Of a stretch of DNA of 64,000 bases, positions 25,166 through 37,156 are shown in pieces (position 1 is the first letter of the stretch; every line of letters starts with the position of its first letter). The notes beneath the pieces were generated by a model. The model was given only the letters and a program-made list of their open reading frames with translations. It was not told the DNA's origin and ran no database searches. Location of the stretch: positions 310,001-374,000 of the forward strand of contig JABELC010000011.1 of assembly GCA_028455995.1 (NCBI GenBank), given 5' to 3'. The position numbers and the translations under genes were made by a program. Source of the stretch: Scleromitrula shiraiana. Its lineage: Eukaryota > Ascomycota > Leotiomycetes > Helotiales > Sclerotiniaceae.

Positions 25166-27625
25166 ATGCTTCCAAGCCCGCTGACTCCCTCCGATGACTC
25201 GACGGATAGTATCGACAACGACTCAGTCAATGGTGTTCCTCTAACAGACGAAGAAAACTACAACTCTGTAGATATATCTCTATCGATTTCCACTCCAGTG
25301 AGCAATCCTGATATAGTACGCAGCGATATGCCCGGGGCATCGGAATATGATCCCACATCTCCAGTCCTAACGGAGGATGAAGCTATGTCTGATGGTGGTG
25401 CGAATTTGAGCCAGACTCTCTCTCACACAAGTGCACAGCAACTCAATGCCGAATTGGATATACTAGATGCGGAAGTTATGGGAGAGGAGAACCTTTTAGC
25501 CTTACACCACGACAATCACTTTCAACACTCAACGACCAACCCATACCTTTATATAGAGGCACACGCAGAGGGCCACAATCATGTACACGAGTCCGGAAGT
25601 AATGGCCTACACGATCCTTCATCAGAATTTGCTCAATCCGATCTAGAAGAGACAAACGCTACAAGTTTACCCACCGTAATGTCAGAAGTTTCTCAACAGC
25701 TACAGCATATCCAGGATGGTCAAGAGCATGGAGACTTAGAGTTGGGCCAAGAACATCATGAGATTTTTATGAATCATAACCAGAGTACACTTCCCTTTTC
25801 CTTGCAGTTTTTCCCCCATAGTTCGGTTGCTGCAGATATGCAACACGACTATCTAGATCCAGTCACAATCATAGGTCATAGCCAGCCACCATCAGTCGTG
25901 GGTTCAGTACAATCTACAGGCAGCTTGACAAATTTACCAAATGCTTCTACATCTTCGCAAATTGATATTCATCAATATACTTCTCCTTTACCGTCGTCTC
26001 CTTCACTGTCTTCTTCACCGTCTTCTTTACCGTCTTCTTTACCGCCTACAGATGTGACCTTGGATGATAACCAAGAACCCGATGCTGACAATGAGTTTGA
26101 AGTGGAAGATCAAATCAACCTGCATTTTAATGACTTTCTTACCAACTGGTTTCGGTTTAGCACCTCAGGACTGGAACGTACTAGAGGGCCTAAGCTACCT
26201 GCAATCACTAGACATTGTCTTGAAACCAACCTCGAGCCAGTACAAATGTCTGATCTTCGGGGCGAGGAGTGTGATATTCAGAGAATTAACTGGAAGGATC
26301 TTGGAGTGTCGAGAACGGAAGCCCGACAGATGCGCCGTTCAACCTATAAAAATTACACTAATCTCAGATACACCCACTCACCACCTCATGTAGGCTTTTT
26401 ATGTATGTGCAATTGTGTATCGATGCTAATGTTCTGACAGCCTCGATCAAATGGTGCGAAGCTCCCGAACGCAGAAAATTACTTTAGATTTCGTCGAATG
26501 GATTTCTGGCATTCAGTTCGCCTTGCTCACTTCCAGTTGCGAAATTTACTTGCCTGCCCATCACGAGATCGCATATTCTACGCCGGTGCTTCAAAGGTCA
26601 TGCATTACAACTCTTTAAGTTTGACGTCGCCTGATGTACTTATGGGTTTTGGAACGCAGGTCGGCCAATTCCAAGTATCTAGTTTAGCGTCCGCTCACGA
26701 TATCGTTGTTGCTGGCGGATTTTCGGGAGAATATGGCTTGATAAATATTAGAGGACAGGCTGGGACCAAACATACCGAGGGTATAATCAGCGATAATCAA
26801 AACAATATCACAAATCATGTTCAGGTCCATCTTTCACGTCATTCTGCGTTGCCTCTAGTTACTTTTGCGTCAAACGACTCGTGGGTCAGGACTCTCGATG
26901 TTACAACGAATAAATTTATCGCAGCGCACCCTTTTGACCAGGCCATAAACTGCATAGCTACGTCTCCCGACCAACGTCTTCGAGTAATGGTTGGCGATAC
27001 TCGCAATGTCTTGATCTGCGATTCTGGTAACGGGAAAATTTTGCAAGAGCTTGAAGGTCACCGTGATTACGGATTTGCATGTGATTGGTCTGATGATGGA
27101 TGGACCGTAGCTACAGGAAATCAAGATATGCAAGTTAAAATTTGGGACGCCCGAAAATGGACAAATAGTTCTGGTATTGGGCAACCCGTGGCAACTATTG
27201 CTTCCGAAATGGCCGGTGTCAGGAAACTGAAGTTTTCCCCTCTCGGTACTGGCAAGAGACTCCTCGTTGCGGCGGAGCCCGCGGACTTTGTGAATGTCAT
27301 AAATGCCGAGACATTCCGTACTAAGCAAACACTCAGTTTCTTTGGCGAGATTGGTGGCTTGGATTTCACGAACGATGGGCAGGATTTGATTGTAGCGAAT
27401 TGTGATCCTAGAAGAGGTGGCATCATGGAATTTGATCGATGCGACTTTGCTAGCGAAGGGGTGTTTGTGAAAGACGAGGATCATAGACGCAGGAGTGCCG
27501 GGACAAAACGAGGGTTTGAGATGAGCGCTATGATGGAAGAGCCATCCAATCAAGTAGAAATTTGGGGCACTACGAAACGTCGAGAGAGGAGAGCAGCACT
27601 CCTGACAACGATGAACCCATTTTAA
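25166..27625 (+). CDS. WD40-repeat protein with long acidic N-terminus (802 aa)
   Basis: Model join(25166..26389, 26441..27625); one 51-nt intron (GTAGGC..GACAG, phase 0, branch GCTAAT). Residues 1 to about 300 are acidic and Ser/Pro-rich with no domain, including a Ser-Pro repeat run near 270-290. From about residue 350 the protein becomes ordered: the linker RRSTYKNYTNLRYTH, the block HFQLRNLLACPSRDRIFYAG, then WD-type blades such as GHRDYGFACDWSDDGWTVA followed by GNQDMQVKIWDARKW. The C-terminal region (GGIMEFDRCDF, RRERRAALLTTMNPF) is conserved-looking but unnamed. WD40 propellers are protein-interaction scaffolds; this one resembles an uncharacterised fungal WD family that carries a short C-terminal domain. 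The partner is not known. Confidence 0.85.
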
Positions 27626-29069
27626 TGACTCCTTCGATTCGTATTGTGGCTAGCTTTTGCCAACACTATCCGATGTGATCGCTATCGATCTTCACCTACT
27701 TACCTATAGCTTTATATTCCTCAACTTTCTCTTATATTTTCTTTGTAATTCATGATACCATGATTTGGGACGGACGGCTGGAGTCACTTATGATATGGAA
27801 CATGATTTGTCCAAAAGGATGGATTGGAGTATTTGGTTTTCTTTTTATATGGGTGGATGGATCCGACATACATGGCTGCTGCATTCTTTCACTTTACTTT
27901 GCTTTGCTTTGCTTGAACTATCTGTTCACTTGTTTGTTTATTCTATTCGATTCTGCATGAATTTGGCGTCAACCAGCTTCTGAAGCTAGGGGGGTTATGC
28001 ATTCATTCGGCATGGGATTTGATATGATATGATATGATATGATATTGGCGGCCTGGCCTCACCTCAAGGGTCGGCGAAATTAAATGCATAAATAAGGGAT
28101 GTATGGATGGATGGGGAAGCTAGCATACTAGTAACGTAATTGTTCATTTAGCGCTGGAGTCTGGGAGGAATTACTTTACTCTCTTTTTTAATGTTGTGTT
28201 CTTTTGATTTTAGGGCTGTTGGGATGGAATGAATTGAAATGAAATGGAATGGATATTGAGATGCATTAGAGGATATTCGTACTCTACGACGATTATGCTA
28301 GGGGGCATAATTTCTAGGAGTTTGTTAGTTGCTTGTTCTTGTGGGTTTCAGACTCGACCTGCATTTTGGGGAATAAGGATGAGAGTCATAACTTGTCAGA
28401 CAGCGAATACACACGATTTGGGAATAAATGGCCAGATGCATAGGTCAGAATGGGTATATTGGTATTACCAGCGGATTGGCATTGAATTGGGAGATGAGAT
28501 AAGGGGATTTTCTATTCTCCTTCAGCAGTACATATATATATCTATATATAAATATAACGAGCGAAGTGAAGCAATTCATTCTTTTATTCTTGAGTTTTCT
28601 TGAGTATAAAAGAGAAAAGAAGAGAAAGCGTGTTTATTATATGTATATGTATATATATAAATAAATTATATAGTTTTTTTGAATTTGATTGAATTGGTAA
28701 ATACAATATCATAAAGATGATAATAATACTAATGGGTTAATGTATGGATAAACCATGGTGAAAATTTGTTGCATGTCGTTAAGTATTGTTCTCTTCTTCG
28801 ATTTATATTTAAGAAGAATTGAAGATGTTTGATTATGTAGATGAGAAGACAAGATAAGATAAAAAAATTCTTAGTAATCACAAATCCTTCCCAACAAACT
28901 CCAACAAAACAAAGAAAAACCCTTCAACCCACCACCCAAACCACTCCGCCACGCACCCATTCCTCTCACTCTCCCATCCACCATCCACCCTCCCTCTCAC
29001 TCTCACTCTCACTCTCGTCCAAACAAAAAAAAAATCAACCAAAAAAAGAAAAAGATTGTGTGGAATTTA
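27626..29069. other. Intergenic spacer
   Basis: 3' flank of the WD40 gene and spacer before the tRNA-like locus. Contains ATATG repeats (28020-28045), GGATGGAT, and a CTCTCA-type repeat near 28992-29020. No gene seen. Confidence 0.6.
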
Positions 29070-29172
29070 TACTCCAGGTGGGTGTCGAACCCACGACTTT
29101 CGCATTTCTAACATAACCACCCAGTTGCCTGGAGAAATTATAAGAACGACACGCTAACCACTCTATAATACA
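29070..29172 (-). tRNA. tRNA-Ile(UAU)-like gene with intron, possibly a pseudogene
   Basis: Minus strand. Strong elements: a B box/T arm GTGGGTTCGACACCCAC with a perfect 5-bp stem, a 3' acceptor strand CTGGAGT plus A, a D-arm/A box TGGTTAGCGTG, and an anticodon loop CTTATAA (anticodon UAU). The anticodon stem TCGT pairs with GCGA about 40 nt later, implying an intron of about 33 nt, as is usual for fungal tRNA-Ile(UAU). The 5' acceptor strand expected to pair with CTGGAGT is missing upstream; instead TCTCCAG occurs inside the intron-like segment, next to a second D-arm-like AACTGGGTGGTTATGTT. So it is either a rearranged or decayed tRNA, or a gene I am misfolding. No oligo-T is evident directly after the 3' end. 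Confidence 0.42.
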
Positions 29173-30286
29173 TATATATGTTAGCCGGATGAGAACCCTC
29201 ATTTTTGGAATGTGGGCAGTAACTTACGCGTCACTGGAGTTTGGCATGTTTGAGTGTTTGTGCGAGCTATTGCGGTATTTATTTTGAGGATGGGTAGTGC
29301 TGGGGTGGGGATGAGGGACCGCTGGATTGTGTTGGTTGGTGCGTTGGTGCGTTGGTTGTGCACGTGGTGGGGGAGGTTAGGCGAGGTTGGGCGAGGTTGG
29401 GCGAGGTTGACTTATCGGTTGGTTTGTTGGGGCGCGAGAGTCGAGTCTTTTTGCTTCTTTGCTTCTTTGCTTCTTTGCTTCTTTGCTTCTTAACTCGAAT
29501 GAATCTATGCTGATTTCTTGGGTGATTGTTACTCTTTTCGATATACATACATACATATATACATACATACATCCATCCATCTATCTACAATTCTCACTGT
29601 TTAATTCCTTATGATTTTTCTGATAATGCTTGATAATCTTTTGATTTGTCTATGAATTAATACCTTGTTATTATACTGTTTATGTGTTTGTTTGTCTTTA
29701 AGTTTGTTATGGGCTATGGGTGAAAATGTAAATATTGTGGTGATTGATAATAGGTTCACTTTCAGTGATGTGTAATAGTATTACCCATAGGAGTTCTGAA
29801 AACCTCTGGTCTCAATTTTGTATATTATCGTTGCTTTCGAGTTGGATTAAATACAAGTTTTTTGCATCAATCAGTCATTCTACTTTACCGCAATTTCAGC
29901 AATTTCCAATGATCGGCTCAGATTATGAAAACGTTATGGAAAAGTTATAAAAAAGTTATGGAAAAGTTATCAAGTGAAATATTCATCTTTCGCATTGTCC
30001 AAAAATTCAACATTTATATTCAAGTGAAGAGAGATATTAAATGGCATAAATCAAGGTTCAGAGGATAAAGATACCATGTATTGTATATCATAGACTCCAG
30101 ATTGATACCTTGCTTAGAAAATAAAATCCACAATACAGGCAGTTTTTCTATAACTCCAGATACGCCATCCAACCCAATACCCAACCAAAGTGACATCCTC
30201 TATTCTGTCCGTCTCGGACCTAGCACATCATTCAATGCAATTATCGAGACAACATCTTACATCTTACCTCAAGCTTTCCAATATAA
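29173..30286. other. Spacer with octamer repeat
   Basis: Contains GGGCGAGGTT repeats (29378-29408) and five copies of the octamer TTGCTTCT (29449-29490), then AT-rich sequence. A few short ORFs have no coding character. Confidence 0.55.
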
Positions 30287-30622
30287 TTAGTGCTCAACAC
30301 CGGCAAATTTTTCCCACTTCTTCTGTCAGGGTATAACGTTCTTCTTAGCTAACTCATATTCGGGCCCTCCGTTCTTCGCGAGCTCGTTGCGAATCGCAAT
30401 ACGCCCATCCCTCTCAGTAAGAATCTGTTCCTTCTCCTTCTTTATGTCTTTTAGATTCCAAATGCCCGCTGGACGTTTGGGCTTAGTAGTACTGGCACTA
30501 GCCGAGTTGCTCTGTGCAGCTGGTGTAGTTGCTGTTCCTTTTCCCTTGTCGGCCTTGCCTGATCTGTGAAGACGCTTCTTGATTGACTCGATTGAGCGTG
30601 AGAGGTATAATCGTTTACAGAT
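30287..30622 (-). pseudogene. Lysine-rich small-protein family, copy 1 (premature stop, no start)
   Basis: The minus-strand frame from 30622 reads a charged helical protein: KADKGKGTATT, then IKKEKEQILTERDGRIAIRN and ELAKNGGPEYELAKKN, stopping at TGA 30328-30326. The same frame continues past this stop with QKKWEKF and ends at TAA 30289-30287; this tail matches the WERF region of copy 3, so the TGA looks premature. No in-frame ATG exists: a TAG closes the frame just upstream, although a TATAG there could be an acceptor of an upstream exon (an ATG exon at about 30750 with a GTATGT donor has the wrong phase). Related by eye to the two copies at 31158-31570 and 33169-33559 on the same strand. 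Function unknown. Confidence 0.5.
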
Positions 30623-31157
30623 CTATAGGAAGCTTGCAGGTATGGTGTTAATTGCGTGATTGTGTGTGTAATATAAATTTGAATGTTGTGTGATGATATA
30701 GTTTAAAATTTATACTAGACATACCTTCTATTCATATATAATATCTTCATGTTGGCTTCAAAGTTCTTGACAAAATATACGTGAGTAGATGTTTGATCTT
30801 GGCGCTATTGTTCAGTATGTATTTGACCGTTTTGCAGACCGGTGGTGCAGGCAGTCGTCAAGCACGAGTAGTAATACTACGTAGATGATAATTGGTGGGT
30901 CAGACGGTCTCAGACCTGACCTGACTAACCATCTTTAAAAAACTTGCACAGTTGCATCGTTGGTTAGAGTTTGAATTGATTTTCTATCTAGAGTTGATAT
31001 CTCCTATAAGTGTTCTAGATATCATTAATAGTTGAGCATCATGTCACAGGTTGACTTTGAGTATGATCAACGAGACTAAATATCAAGATAGAGGAAACAT
31101 TAAGGACACAACTTATAAATAACCCTTCCAATCACACCAATCCCTCCAAAACACCAA
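30623..31157. other. Spacer between family copies 1 and 2
   Basis: AT-rich, with no convincing coding segment. It may contain the upstream sequence of copy 1. Confidence 0.5.
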
Positions 31158-31570
31158 CTAAATCTCCAGATCCCTTTTCCAATACTTATAACTCTCTGTC
31201 TTAAGAAAATCCTCATATGGTTTAATCGTTTTCTTGTACCTCTCATCCGCTTCCTTGTATGCATCTTTCAATTTCTCCATCCCCGGTTTCCTCAACATAA
31301 CTTCCCGATTTGCTATTTGTTCACTTATTTGTTCACGAGCTGCTAGGACTTTCTTTCTATCTCCAAAAACCTTCTCCTTGTGTTTCCTCGTATTTGATAG
31401 TTGTTCGACTCCTTCTGGCAGTTTCTCTAGATTTGTTGCCCTGAGTACAGTTTTCTTTGCGATTGAGAGAGATCTCTTTAGGGCTGAGGATGATTTCTTT
31501 AGGATTGAAGAAGAATTTTTTCAGTGTTTTCGGTGTTTTAGGGAGCTTTTCCTTTTCCTTTTTCTGTCAT
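31158..31570 (-). pseudogene. Lysine-rich small-protein family, copy 2 (frame broken near 5' end)
   Basis: An ATG at 31570 begins MTEKGKGKAP and meets a stop at once. The long protein-like frame starts about 70 nt later: KKSSSALKRSLSIAKKT, then LEKLPEGVEQL, RKHKEKVFGDRKK, LRKPGMEKLKDAYKEADERY, EDFLKTESYKYWKRDLEI, ending at TAG 31160-31158. The ATG-to-stop distance is 413 nt (remainder 2), so the ATG and body are out of frame. Between them lie A-rich runs, and no GT..AG intron was found that repairs it. Shares KGKGK near the start and YKYW-x-R at the end with copy 3. Strongly helical, highly charged, no signal peptide. Function unknown. Confidence 0.5.
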
Positions 31571-33168
31571 GGTCGTGTAAGATGCGGAGTTATTAATGTT
31601 AATGTTAATGTTGATGGGGGATTGATTGAGGTATGTATGTATGTATGTATGTAGATGTTGGATAGAGGTGAGGTGTGTATACAGTATGTAGCTGTATGTA
31701 TGGATATGCGGGTATGGATATGTGATGTGAGTATAGATGTGGACGTACGTACGGTACGTATGTTATAAATGTTCAATCTGGGTGTCTTTACAGGAAAATA
31801 ATAGGATGTGATGTGATGTGATGTTGACTTTATATACTCCGTTTTCAACGCAATTTTTAACGTTGGTACATTATCGATTCGGAAAACTCTGCGATGCCAT
31901 AACATACCCTCATTTGAAACGAACGGCCTTAGTAAAGCTATAGCTCCAGTAAAAAATATTCATTGAGCAGAATTCACCAATACAATAATTCCTACGTTCA
32001 AGATTCGGAAGTTCAAACCTACATGTTGTAACTTTGGCGGCATGGGTATACACGGCGCAAACAACACACACATCTACCAAGCAACCTCATCCCCAACCCC
32101 AAAATTCAGAGTCCAGTGCGTACCCGATGGAGTACTAGTATATTGCTATTGTTGTAGTTATTTGGACAACTAACGGGTAGGCGATAAACGCGAATAAATA
32201 CAAAATGGCCGTCTTATAGGCCGGAATTGGAATCGGCAATGAGAGCGATGAGAGCGATGAGATGGGTGGGTAAAAAGCGCCGATTGATGACCAATATATA
32301 AATATGCGAGGCGAGTTGGCTATTGGATAATTCTAGGCGATTGGGGGGTAGATATATGATGTATAAGTGTACATGGCGAGTACTTGGTATAAGGAGTATA
32401 TGATAGGTAGATAGAGGTTGGTTATTTTAAGAGGGGTCTGATGCTGAGATGGTGATGGGTGATGAGATGGTAATGGCAATGGTAATGGGTATTTAAGTCT
32501 CTTACGGTGATGATGAGATGGTAGTGAGGTTTTAGTGGAGCTGACGCTGTTATTGTTGGGGTGGTTGGGGGAGGGTTGGTTTGGTTAAGGTTGAGGTTTT
32601 CTTCTCATCGCGCTGCGACTTTGGTATGTTTGTTTGATGCTTTATACTACTTTTTTCGTGGGTTTAAGGAAGAGAGGAGATATTAATGTGGAGAATTGGG
32701 ATTGGGATTGGGATTGGGATTGGGATTAAAGGCCAAAATATAGTATAGGATGATCCATGAGGCATGGAATCGATATTTGGAAGTTTTGTAATATTTTATT
32801 CATTATGGCGAGTGATATGAGATGGGAATGATGATTGGGAATAGTAAGTTTTCTCTTTCTGCAATAGTGAGAGATTGTCAGATTGTCAGATTAGCTAATT
32901 TGATACATTGCAGTTTTTTATGGATTCTTGAGGTGGAATGAATAATATAAATATATCACTTTCATAGCTGGGGAATCTCACAAGTGTGAATAAATTGATA
33001 TTAGTAACCAATGCGTCATAAAATCAACATCACCAAGCCATGATCATAAAAATCACCATCTTCGCATCCTCCACATCAGAACCATCTACGGATATATCCC
33101 ATACCAACACGCTACAAAAGCCCAACCATACACCATCCCCCACATCAATCCCACGTACCATCCTCCTC
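31571..33168. other. Spacer between family copies 2 and 3
   Basis: AT-rich with simple repeats: GTATGTAT (31632-31653), GTGATGTGAT (31806-31823), GATGAGA/GATGG blocks (32240-32540) and (TTGGGA)n at about 32696-32728. No gene seen. Confidence 0.55.
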
Positions 33169-33559
33169 TCACTTATCACTCCGCCCCCTTCTCTGCCAGT
33201 ACTTATAATCCCCACTCTTCCGAAACCTCTCCCAAGCCGCCCTCGTCGCATCAGCCGCCTCCTGCGCATCATCATAGCTCGACTCGCCCCCCTTGAGCGA
33301 CTTGATGAATTCGTCTTTCTTCTTGCACGCCCCGTCATACTTTTCTCTCTTTTTGATGGTTTGCTCTAGAGTAAGCGCAGGCTTTGAACTTCGTTTTGAA
33401 GGAGTGTCGTCCTGATGAGGTGGATGGACGGCTGGGTCGGGGAGTGGGGGGTTGGGAGGGGGGATGGTGGTTGAGGCGTTGCCTTTTCCTTTTTTTGTGG
33501 TGGCTTTTTTTACTGGGGCTCTTGGGCTTGCCGATCATGGAAGTGAGTGATGATGACAT
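33169..33559 (-). pseudogene. Lysine-rich small-protein family, copy 3 (one-base frameshift in A7)
   Basis: An ATG at 33559 opens MSSSLTSMIGKPKSPSKK. At an A7 run (T7 on the plus strand, 33505-33511) the protein-like frame shifts: ATTKKGKGNASTTIPPP, PSKRSSKPALTLEQTIKKRE, KYDGACKKKDEFIKSLKGG, then AAWERFRKSGDYKYWQRRGR, ending TGA at 33171-33169. The span is 391 nt, exactly one base more than 130 codons, so a single extra A explains the break. Same family as copies 1 and 2 (KKGKG, IKK-x-EK, WERF, YKYW). This copy is the least damaged and might be a real gene with a sequencing error. Function unknown. Confidence 0.55.
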
Positions 33560-35904
33560 TGTTGATGTGGTGGTTTTGGGGATATTGTTAGTTAGTATTG
33601 GGGATATTGTTAGTTTGGTGTTGGGTAAAGGTAGTCTGATATATATATATATACGTATAAATGTATATTTGAAAAGGTCTAGAAGTGTATGCTCGTATAT
33701 TCAAGTATTTATAAGATGTAAGATAAGTAATTGTATGATACTATAATCAGAACCCACGCTCAACAGATAATTTATATATCAGTTCCTCATCCCACTCTAC
33801 TATATCCAGAATCTATTCCCAACAACATTCCATTCAACAGACTCTTCTAGATTGCTATCAAAGTGGCGTAAAGGTTACTACCAGTACACGCGGACAAGCA
33901 AAGGGTAAACGCCATCCATCACAACCAAATCACAAGCCGGTCAAAGAAAAACAGCTAGAAAAATCTGAGCACGGCTAGATTTAGCATCGTCTCTGAAATT
34001 CCAACAACTTCAAGTTCTGGCCCAATGTCCCTCCCACCTTCATCGATATCAAACCAACATAGGTTTAACGATCAACTCTCCATCCCCATAAGTATCAGCC
34101 TCAGAGGGACAAATAATGGGTAAAGGCCGTCCGTCCATCATCTATCACGACCAAACCACGCGTCCACCAATAGAACAACACCCAAGAATACTCAAGCACA
34201 GTGATATGCCATCCCAAACCCTCCGAGGACTCACAAAACCAGATTCGAAAACTGCCCAGCCTGAGACGGACATATAACGGACGGGCATACGCCACAACCG
34301 TCACCACACCAAACCAAATCATCCATTCATCCATTCATCCATGCATCCAATCATCAAGAAAAACCTAACCACACCAAACTAATCCGTAAGCCCACCCCCC
34401 ACAATACTATTCCTTCATATTCTTCTAAAATCCACTCATCTATCCACCTCAGCCCTATCCCATCCCCCAACACCAATCTACACAAAGTTACAAAGTTACA
34501 AAGTCACAAAGTTACAAAATTACAAAATTACAAAAATGGTCATCTTTAACCCTTTAACTACCGTGACGGTATGAAATGCACATACCTAATCATCAATTAA
34601 CAAAGAAGCTAAGTTTATCCTAACCCCTCACATCCTATTTCCAATTTCTCTAGTATTTAGGAAAGATCCGATCATTCGTACTCGGATATAAAGCCGATAT
34701 TAAATAAATGAATGCCAAAAAGTGATAAAACTCCAAGGGGAAAAAAATAAAAAATAAAACAATCAAGACGACTTTATATCTTGCCAACACTTTAACTCAC
34801 ACTGGCATGTTGATCCTTGTTAGGTTTGAATAAACCAAAACAAAACAAAACAAAACAAAGCAAAAGCAAAAACAAAAATAAAAATAAAAATAAACCAAGT
34901 CTTAATAAATCCCTTTTTCTATTAAGAGAAAGGATATGCTTGTTAGTTAGTTTATGAAAAGCTTGACTTCAAGTAAGATAGATAGATGTAAGTTGAGTTG
35001 CTCAAAGGGCTGTATTTCGAGAGTAATAATATACATATCGATTGTTTGATTTGATCTTGGGGATACTGTTGATAGATAGATGGATAGGTAACTAGATGAG
35101 GTTTTCATTATTATCCTCGTTCTCTATCGCATACCATACACATCATACCGTGTATTAACCAACTCTTCCACCCCTAGTCTCCCATGGGTAAAGAGAACTA
35201 ATTATTCCTCCCCAATTCCCTCTCCTCTCCGGCTCTTAAAACTTCCTCCCAAACATTCAAAAAGTGACATCCATCCATCCATCCGTATCCATATCCATAT
35301 CCATATCCATATCCATATCCGTATCCATAACCATCCAAGTTGAACCAACCAACCAACGTTATTACTACGCCCTACCCCTCGCCTCATCTCGCTTACCAAC
35401 ACCTCTCGGCCTCCGCCTCATAAAAAATACTGCCCCCCTACCAGCAAACAAATAGAAAGAAGATCATCCATCCGTCCAAGAAATATCATTAAATACACCC
35501 GCAAACTATCAAAGTAAGGGTATAAAACCGAAACCAAAACCAAAAGCCAAAGCAAAAACAAGAGCAAAGAAAGATAACTTTATGTACGCCCTCCAGATCG
35601 CCTTGCTGATAAACACAAAAAATGAAACACGAAAAAACAAAATATAAGAGGAAACAAAGAAAGGAAGAATTATGTCTGATGTAATGATAGTGCTTGTTTG
35701 TAGTAAATCTGCGCTTGCTACTCAAAGACAGCCTAATACGCGAAGTATTGGATTGCAACCGATGTGAAACTTTTGTTTGTAGCTTTATGTGCAGTACAAT
35801 TAGAACGGATTCGCGTCAATTGAGCAATGCTGAGTTCAGGCTGATTTGAAATGACTTTTCTGAAGATCTACTCCTTCTAAGTCCTCGCACTAGAGTAATC
35901 CAGA
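33560..35904. other. Intergenic spacer, 2.3 kb
   Basis: No supported gene. Two similar blocks (near 33897-33945 and 34118-34170, both with GGGTAAA followed by cATCC..CACnACCAAA) suggest a small local duplication. Simple repeats: ACAAAGTT (34490-34530), AAAAC (34840-34860), CATATC hexamers (35287-35322). Confidence 0.55.
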
Positions 35905-37156
35905 TTAGTGGAACATAGTATAACACTTTGGACATAATATACGTGTTGTTATTTCCTCTCCGGAATCTTTCTTTGTAATCTTGATCACCAGTGGTTCGTC
36001 TTGATCGTATATTAATTGGCCCTTGTATTTGTGCTCATAGACTGCATGGATCGCTGCTTTCGATTTGGGTTTCTTTCTCTTGTCGGTTTTCTTAACGCCA
36101 TTGGTGGCTGGTTCTGCGCTGCTGCTTCCTTCTGGGTATTCTTTCTTGTATCTATTAATGAGAACATTATCGACTAAACATTCCGAGTGGAACATCATTT
36201 TACATTCATCGTTGTCGCAAATATACATGGGTATATCGGGGTTGTAATGACCATTGCATAGGCAATGTTTGGGTAATGGCTTAGTATCAAATGTTAGTGC
36301 TTATGTTGTATCAAACACAGAAAATGCAATCTTACCGAAAGTTTCTTCGTTTGACCAAAAGTTTGACGCCAGTAGAGAGATTTTGGCACATCTGGTATTA
36401 CCCCATCCACAATTTCTTCTGAAAAATGCGCAACTTCTGCCCTTCCTGACATAGTGAGTACATCCAGTACTTCCAAATAGTTACTAGCGACAAGTTCCAT
36501 TTCCCCATGATATGTCCTCTGTCCTGAAATATCGTTGAGTAGATCCGGCTCCTTCGTCGTCGGTATCGGCAACTCGGATGGCCAGTACATCCAACAGACC
36601 TAGTATATATCAGCCAGGAGCTCTCTTAGACAGCATGATGTTATGAAACTCACCAAAGCGTATACATGTTGAGGGTTTTTGGCCCTAACCTGTAATATTC
36701 TTGCGATCCAGAAGTCTTTCAATTGTGTAGGCGTTTCCGTTGAGCCTTTCACATACACGAACTCGCTGTTTTTATAAGTTTCACCCTGGACTAAGTTTAT
36801 GGTTAAAACATGTCTCAAGTAGTTTGTATTCAACACTACTCACTAATAAAATTATTGTATTTTTTCATCGAATCCCATTCCTCAGTCGGCACAACAGTGT
36901 AATGTAAATCCAGCTCGTTTTCAGGAGAATTGTAGCCATGAAATGGAAAGTTTTGATGTTCTGCACTCTCTAGTAAAGCCCTCTTCTTTGGACCTATTTT
37001 CCCCTTGGGATTGGGATCTATGTATTCGACTTGAAACTGAGGTGCATCTTGAACCGTCATGGGAGGAGGAGACATTGATTCGAAGTCGGTCGATCCCGTC
37101 TTTACGCGTTTATTTGCTCGAGTATTCGAATGCTTCAAACCATGCTTGAGAGGCAT
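35905..37156 (-). CDS. BAH-PHD chromatin reader, EPR-1/BP1-like (362 aa)
   Basis: Model complement(join(35905..36279, 36336..36599, 36654..36790, 36844..37156)); introns 56, 54 and 53 nt, all joining in frame. BAH domain at about 115-225: FVYVKGS, FWIARILQVRA, YALVCWMYWPSELP, YHGEMELVASNYLEVLDV. PHD finger near 240-362 with the C4HC3 pattern: HCLCNGHYNP, CDNDECKMMFHSEC, then CPKCYTMFH at the very end, interrupted by a Lys-rich insert (KKTDKRKKPKSK). In Neurospora (EPR-1) and Fusarium (BP1), proteins with this BAH-PHD order bind H3K27me3 and help silence facultative heterochromatin. That this is the orthologue is inference; fungi can have more than one BAH-PHD protein. The N-terminal 100 residues carry a basic nuclear-type patch (RANKRVK). 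Confidence 0.88.

Noticed and set aside
29254..29493. Plus-strand ORF of 79 aa ending in FASLLLCFFAS
   Set aside because: Its repeats come directly from the GGGCGAGGTT and TTGCTTCT tandem repeats.
32696..32728. (TTGGGA)n tract, and a matching CCCAAT run near 497-520, as interstitial telomere sequence
   Set aside because: The unit is TTGGGA, not the fungal TTAGGG, and the tracts are short and similar to the other simple repeats here.
34101..34334. 77-aa minus-strand ORF rich in Trp and Val
   Set aside because: Only partly protein-like, with no splice partners and no conserved motif; it overlaps a local duplicated block of non-coding character.
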